In this document: piece by piece, positions 58,401-64,000 of the stretch
Numbering within the stretch: position 1 is the first letter of the stretch
Layout: each line of letters begins with the position of its first letter
Notes under the pieces: generated by a model
The model's database searches: none
Told to the model about the DNA's origin: nothing
The model's input: only the letters and a program-made list of their open reading frames with translations
Origin: Cyclina sinensis
Taxonomy: Eukaryota; Mollusca; Bivalvia; Venerida; Veneridae
Assembly (NCBI GenBank): GCA_012932295.1
Contig: JAAONU010000001.1
Location: 55,277,693-55,341,692 of the forward strand
Reading direction: 5' to 3'
DNA length: 64,000 nt
Translations under genes and position numbers: made by a program

Positions 58401-59260
58401 CTTATTAATTCTTTAACACCAAAAGAAAAAAGTGTGACATAGTTTGCTAAATTGTCTTGCGTATTTTATCGCTCTCTTCCCTTGAGATGATGCACACCGC
58501 GAAACTCAGTAGGCGGTTTTGATTTAAAGATGCGGTCTCTCCATACCCCGTAGTTATCGACAAACGTTTGAAAGCTTTTGCACGCATACTTTATTGGTAA
58601 TATCATCGCCTTGGTAATACAAGGCAGCGAATGAACTCTTCTTGAAGAAAAGGCTATATAAAGCGGGTCTGAATTCATCAATCCGTTTTTCAGTGGTGAA
58701 ATATCTGATATCATTTATCGTACTGTTTAAGACACGACATCTGTGGTCACATCAACGAATGATATGTTGAGAAAGTAACGCTATACTCTTTACAGATAGT
58801 TTCATCTTTATCTGCTGTTTGGAAATACAACTTGGATATATTTTGGTGGATGCAATTGAATACATGTTATTATTTCTGTGACCTGTTCGATTTGTTGTCA
58901 CTGTAATAAAACTAGAAACATTGTACACAAACTGAAATAAGTAGTATGTGTATATATTTCTATTATGTTTACAAGATAAAAATATATCTACAGAATTGGA
59001 AAATAAACGTGAACAAATAATCGTGAGTACAAATTATACAACTCTGCATTATTAGCTAATCATAACAGTATCAAGAACAGTGTATGACCCAGAACACGAA
59101 AAAAATCAGAAATCCAGTGGTCAGATACTGCCAAAGTTAGCTATGCGTACTACAGCTTGAAATATTGCCTTCAAATTGTCTTTAATGCATTGAAAAGAAC
59201 ACTGACATCATGTTGCTATTTATACATGGGTTAACTGTGTTTCAGACGATCAGATGATGA
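55443..59260. other. intergenic, no supported gene
   Basis: AT-rich with several open frames of 70-115 codons (55673, 56667, 57135 plus; 58466 minus) that lack motifs, repeats or splice context. Confidence 0.45.
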
Positions 59261-59268
59261 TCACGTGA
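59261..59268. promoter_or_regulatory. TCACGTGA palindrome upstream of the B-box gene
   Basis: Perfect E-box palindrome of the USF/MiT-TFE type, 210 bp upstream of the B-box start codon. Only the sequence match supports it. Confidence 0.35.
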
Positions 59269-59477
59269 CCTGTTTTATTCTCGAGTTCTTGTACGCACCC
59301 CCTTTTTGTTGTTGAATGTCTTTATTCTTATTATAAATTTTTGCTAATCTCTGTCAAAAAAGGCTTTCCAAAGCAACCATTTTGAGAAAGGTATTCTTGC
59401 TAAGTGGCAGACGACTGTCCATAGATTATTGGTGACAGAGTAAGCTTAAGAAAACGGGACAAAGATTTTGACCAGGC

Positions 59478-61019
59478 ATGGCAAAATGTATAAATCATGG
59501 AGACAAACTAGTGGAATTCGAATGTAAAGACCATTGTGAAAAAATGTGTAGCGTCTGTGCTGCAATGTTACATTGCAAATGTAAGGAAGTTATTTCCATT
59601 GAACTTGAAGAAACCAAAGAGGTGAAAGTAAACTCAAAGAAGCAAAATGTAGCGAACAATACGTTACGTAAAACCCAAAACCACAAAGCAGTGGCAAGAC
59701 TCATCAAAAGTGCAAGTTTCGATGACAAAGACAAATCAGTTCCGAGTTTCATTGATCCGCAAGCCCTCGCGCACGACTTTGCACATGCACGCTCGATATT
59801 TGAAAGAAAAACAAGGAGTAAAAGTCAAAATGAGGGTACATTAAAAACTGCCGAAATGCGAATACAATCTAGAGTCTTAGCGCAAAAACAAACAAAGTTT
59901 GGAAAACAAGCAAGTGTTGAAGAAGTACACGAACACCCGATTGAAAAACCAAGGAGACAATTGACAAAGTTAAATTCAAATAATTCAGACATCAAGACAT
60001 CGAACGATTCATCAGAAAGATTTGGCCACGCAAGTAATAATAACAGTGACCGGCATCCAATAGTAGCAGCTTTGCACACTAGTGTTGATTCACCTGAATT
60101 TGATTTACATTTGAGTAGCTTAAATGATATTCTGGAAGAAGATGAAGACATAATCTCTGTAACCAATGACAGACACGTGTCAAACTCACACATGTCTTTG
60201 ATAAATGAATTCTACATACGTTCACAATACGACAACAAATGTTGTTCCATTGTTGGAATGTGCGCACTTACTGATAGTAGACTTCTCTTAGCCGATGAAG
60301 CAAATGAAAATGTGAAGCTCTTTGGCAGGAATGGACTATATGAAACGCATCTTAATTTAGAGACGAATCCTTGGGATGTAACGGCAATGGAAAATTTTGA
60401 AGCAGCGGTCAGTTGCCCCTCAACAAAGTGTATGCATGTCATACGAATTCATGATACAATGACTATCACTAGAACTCTTGATCTCGATAAAAAATGTTAC
60501 GGCATTGAATACCACTGCGGTGAAATTTACGTCGCCATGGAAAATGAGATTCGTATTATGACCTGTGATGGTAAAATAGTTCGAAAAATCAGCTCTCAAT
60601 CTACAAGAAAACGACTCTTTTCTTTACCGCTCTCTATTCCAAAAGCTCCGTTCAGGTCTGCAAGATATCTCAGTATAAATGCTGCTGGTAAAAGCGTGAT
60701 TGTGGTTTCAGATTCGTTCAAAGCCTGTGTCACATTACTGAGTAAACGAGGAGAAATTTTATCTCGACTTGGTTTAGCTGAAGACGGCGTACCATCTGGC
60801 GTCGCTGTCGGGAGCAGTGGGGAACTATACGTTTGTCAGGAACCAAATAAACTTGTTGTTATACACTCAGATGAACAAGGAAACCACGTCAAAACTCTTG
60901 CTGAGCTTGAAGCTATTCAATCTGTCCATTTTCATCGAATGTCTAAGTTGCTTCTTGTTTCGCGTAAAGCACACAACTTCATTAATGTCTATCAAGTGAA
61001 GAATGACTTCTTGGTTTAA
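59478..61019 (+). CDS. B-box zinc-finger protein with C-terminal NHL-like beta-propeller (TRIM-like)
   Basis: 513 residues, single exon. The N-terminus is a B-box: C4, H7, C16, H19, C24, C27, H32 and C35 within KCINHGDKLVEFECKDHCE and KMCSVCAAMLHCKCKEV. No RING finger precedes it in the frame, so no E3 ligase activity can be assumed. Residues 36-230 are charged and Ser/Asn-rich, probably disordered, with no evident long coiled coil. From about 245 the sequence has repeated strand patterns typical of NHL/WD-like propellers (SRLLLADEANENVKLF, GEIYVAMENEIRIM, SGELYVCQEPNKLVVIH, KLLLVSRKAHNFINVYQV). Molluscs carry many such TRIM-like genes, some linked to immunity or RNA binding. The role here is unknown. 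Confidence 0.85.
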   Translation: MAKCINHGDKLVEFECKDHCEKMCSVCAAMLHCKCKEVISIELEETKEVKVNSKKQNVANNTLRKTQNHKAVARLIKSASFDDKDKSVPSFIDPQALAHDFAHARSIFERKTRSKSQNEGTLKTAEMRIQSRVLAQKQTKFGKQASVEEVHEHPIEKPRRQLTKLNSNNSDIKTSNDSSERFGHASNNNSDRHPIVAALHTSVDSPEFDLHLSSLNDILEEDEDIISVTNDRHVSNSHMSLINEFYIRSQYDNKCCSIVGMCALTDSRLLLADEANENVKLFGRNGLYETHLNLETNPWDVTAMENFEAAVSCPSTKCMHVIRIHDTMTITRTLDLDKKCYGIEYHCGEIYVAMENEIRIMTCDGKIVRKISSQSTRKRLFSLPLSIPKAPFRSARYLSINAAGKSVIVVSDSFKACVTLLSKRGEILSRLGLAEDGVPSGVAVGSSGELYVCQEPNKLVVIHSDEQGNHVKTLAELEAIQSVHFHRMSKLLLVSRKAHNFINVYQVKNDFLV

Positions 61020-61904
61020 TAGATTTTTCAATTACGTTATGTGTCTACGATGTTGTCATCCCCTCCAGAAGCGTTAGCACAGTAAGGAAAGAACGTTATG
61101 ATATTACTTTTCGAAGTGATCAGTTACATTAGTAATGAATACTTTCAAGAACAAGAAGACCAAAGCGACAAATGAACCTGTCTCTTTGCTTTCTAGACAC
61201 CAACGGATAGAATATATTGCCTTATTGTTTTAGAGAACAGACTACTTATACAATGTTTCATACTTGGAGATACGGGATTTGAAATGTTACAATATTTGTA
61301 CATTTGTTTTTCATATATAATGTTTTGTTTGTATGTTAAAATAAGATCATTTTTGGTCTATTTTTTCATTAGTATTCAATAATGCCTTTGTATCCATTCA
61401 GTATAGTTACATTTTTGAAAATTTTCATTTCTATTTAGTAAAGTCATTTTGTGTTGTAAAAATTTTATTTGTATTCTACAATAATATATTGTATCTTTAT
61501 TGATATATTTTATAGCTAATATCGTAAAAATCATATATGTATGTAATGGCGGATTCATTTCTATTTAATACAGAATTCACTTGTATTTTATATTTTTAAC
61601 GCCATTTTGTATCGTACAATTGCACTCCTGGATTTATTTGAATTTGTGACGATCAACTTTATTGGCTTAAGGAAACCAACACGGCAACATTCATATCAAA
61701 ATTTTAAGACGTTGTTGATTTCATTAATGAGATAATTTTTGAAATAGTAGCTAGGGAAAGCATTCACCTTGTTTCTCTCTTAGTTCTAACCAGGCAGCAC
61801 ATTTTACCTACATGGAGGCTGCCATGTCGTTTCCACTGAGCCAATAAAATCTTTCGTAACAAATTCAATAGACAATCTCAGAATGCAATTATAGACAGGA
61901 TATT
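61020..61904 (+). other. 3' flank of the B-box gene
   Basis: AT-rich, probably 3' UTR for the first few hundred bases. No canonical AATAAA clearly placed and no gene recognised. Confidence 0.45.
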
Positions 61905-62190
61905 GGGAGCGGGTCCAGTGGTAACGTGCTGGACAGGTAACCATGGGGGGGCCGAGATCGACCCCCCCCCCCCACTTCTCCACTAACATAATTAATTACC
62001 TTTCCCATGAGACGTTAAACCGAGGTCCCATGTATCAGTGCTATACACTGAGCATGCAATAGAACCAGCAGTGTCTCTGGAATGGGATGCTTTCTGTATC
62101 TTGCACTATCCCCCACAACATAAAATAACTAATCTCTGAATGGGGCGTCGGTCATATGAGAAACCGGTACCAATGATAAATAAACTCAAA
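61905..62190 (+). mobile_element. tRNA-derived SINE, second type
   Basis: The head has an A-box-like GGGTCCAGTGGTAACG and, about 40 bp later, a degenerate B box (GAGATCGACCCCC) extended by a C-run at 61963-61975. The body includes GAGACGTTAAACCGAGGTCC, a phrase I associate with conserved central domains of bivalve SINEs (RUDI/Meta-type; memory only). The tail is ATGATAAATAAACTC. Confidence 0.65.
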
Positions 62191-62579
62191 CAGAAGAAGA
62201 CTGGATACTTACTGAATCAAATTTTAAATACAAACTGATTTTTTCACAATACAAATGAAAGTGATAAAATATTAACAGCAATTTTATGATAAAAGTTGTA
62301 CAGTACAGAATATAGAATTTTCATTACAGAACCTGTGAATATAAATTTGATTTACTGATACTGATACTGCTCCCATAGACAAACAACATTCGAGAATATC
62401 GTGACGGAGATATCGATTTCGGTTAACCTGAGTTGATGTGGATGAGGAAATAATCAACAAATATGCGTGTGATGATAGAAACCCAAAGCAAGGTTCACAG
62501 TAAATAAAGGCTCGGTGACGTACACAAAATGTAAAATGAATGGTATGACTGGATCAACCATACTATCTGACCTACTTAA

Positions 62580-62740
62580 CCCTTAACCTGTTGAAGTTTT
62601 GTAATGGATTTGCCCATCTTTGAAACTGGAACAGTCCATTCAAAGTTTAAGGGATTTCAATATCAAAATACAAAAGCTGAGCTACCAGACTGCACGGATG
62701 TGGTAAAGGCTAATCACTTTTGGTTCCAGCAGGTTAATGG
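62580..62740. mobile_element. TTAA-flanked MITE, copy B (inverted, shortened)
   Basis: TTAA at 62576-62579 and 62741-62744. Inverted relative to copy A at 39617, sharing TTTTGTAATGGATTTGCCCA and GGAACAGTCCATTCAAAG. Two internal blocks present in copy A are missing, leaving 161 bp. Confidence 0.85.
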
Positions 62741-64000
62741 TTAAACACTGGCAGAAACGATAGTCTCCACCTTCAGTACACCACGACATAGATTAAATGC
62801 TTGAATAAATCGCATAAACCCGTAAGAATTCGCGTTAATATAAAGTAGGTCCGGAGAAGCTAGTGTTCACAGAGCTGTTCATTCGACTAGAACACCGACC
62901 CACCTCGGATTTAAAGGTTCTGGAAATAAACGGATAGGTGTGTCTTCCACAAAACGTCATTAAACGTTCAATGTCTACAATTAATTGTTGATTTGCGTGT
63001 CTTTTTAAAGATTTGTATCAATAGTCTGTTAGAAGATGAATATGGAAACTGTCGAGAGATATTAATATCGTTAATAGAGTCATAAATAAAAATGGGTCAG
63101 GGTTTCTTTAGCATATAAAAATTCATTTAAACAAATAAACAAAATACAGTTCCGTTCTGGTGTGTGGTTAAGTGAATTTTCTATTTTCGCTCAATATTAA
63201 GAACAATGAAAATCTTTACCTTCATTCATACCTAAGCTTAGTAAGAGACATTAGCTCCTTTCGTAGGCCATTTCTGGTATTTGTTTAATCAAATCGTGTC
63301 GGAAAAAAGCCTTTTTCCAGCTTACACGTTACTAAGAATTAAGAAATTCTGATTTTATGGCTTCTCTTCCAGCCCTCTATTTCTTGAGATGCTGATGTAA
63401 AGAGCATTTAAATCGTGTGTAACATTTCTATTGCGATATTAATATGACGGTAAAAGCACTGCTGAAGGCAATGTGAAGTTCTACTCTAATGAAGGTTTAC
63501 ACATTTACTTTCATTACCTTTTTGGAAATTTAAAATTATATATAATTATATTTAAATATAAAATACATAGAAAAAAAACGAAAATGTAAAAAAACAACAT
63601 CGTTTATACTTTTATACATACTTGCCAACCGCTTTCTTTCAGATCTTTAGATCATAAGGGCTAGAGAAATACTGCTGTTTCGATGCACGTCATACAAAAT
63701 CTCAAATACTACTGGATTTTGTAGAAACCTGCTACACAACAAATACACGATAAAATTCAGGCCTTTCACTATCAATTCCCTTTAAACATACACTAGGCAA
63801 AATAAATACTTGTGATAACCAATGTAAGATTTTGATATAAAGTTCCTTGTTAGCTCCACAAATATTTTGTAAAGGTTTCAGTCGAATCTTAAACTAACAA
63901 AAAAAGGACAAGACGGAGGAGGGTACAGAATCTTTATTTATCAAAAACCACCTTGTGTTTTCTCTCATAGATATTATCATTTAAAATCGACGACATAACA
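62741..64000. other. right end of the window, nothing recognised
   Basis: AT-rich sequence without a supported gene or repeat. Confidence 0.5.

Overview
The window reads as AT-rich nuclear DNA of a metazoan, most likely a bivalve mollusc. The evidence is a multi-exon intraflagellar-transport gene with GT-AG introns, a LicD-type glycan phosphotransferase, a B-box/NHL-like protein, and repeat types familiar from bivalve genomes: TTAA-flanked MITEs, CGTCCGTCC-rich elements, tRNA-derived SINEs and many minisatellites. The species assignment is inference.

Layout. 1-16,900 is almost entirely repeats: a 57-bp array with dyad-symmetric units, a decayed PIF1-helicase fragment, a long inverted-repeat element with a second copy next to an 88-bp array, a tRNA-derived SINE, a 38-bp array, a TIR element and a CGTCCGTCC-type composite repeat. 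A single-exon LicD-like membrane enzyme lies at 16,969-17,772. A damaged second copy of it (24,316-24,543) and a shared downstream segment (20,328/25,247) point to an old local duplication. 20,900-32,600 holds a non-LTR reverse-transcriptase remnant, an 81/75-bp array, a foldback element, a 3.2-kb 38-bp minisatellite, a TIR element and a 54-bp array.

33,592-53,544 (minus strand) is a complete 16-exon IFT70/TTC30 gene, a ciliary IFT-B subunit whose exons join in frame to 647 codons. Its first intron carries an intact 8.67-kb Ty3/Gypsy LTR retrotransposon (43,807-52,474) in antisense orientation. The two 1,118-bp LTRs look identical, so the insertion is very recent. Gag and pol share one frame and are separated by a single UAG followed by a hairpin, suggesting stop-codon readthrough. 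Each LTR holds a 56-bp direct repeat bracketing a 522-bp stretch with splice-site-like ends.

53,545-59,477 is mostly featureless, with one possible decayed exon. 59,478-61,019 encodes a single-exon B-box protein with a C-terminal beta-propeller-like region. The right end carries a SINE and a second copy of the TTAA MITE found in an IFT70 intron.

The genes do not form one pathway. IFT70 serves cilia, the LicD-like protein is a probable Golgi glycan enzyme, and the B-box protein is a TRIM-like scaffold. The strongest leads for novelty are the retrotransposon's UAG junction and its duplicated R-like block.
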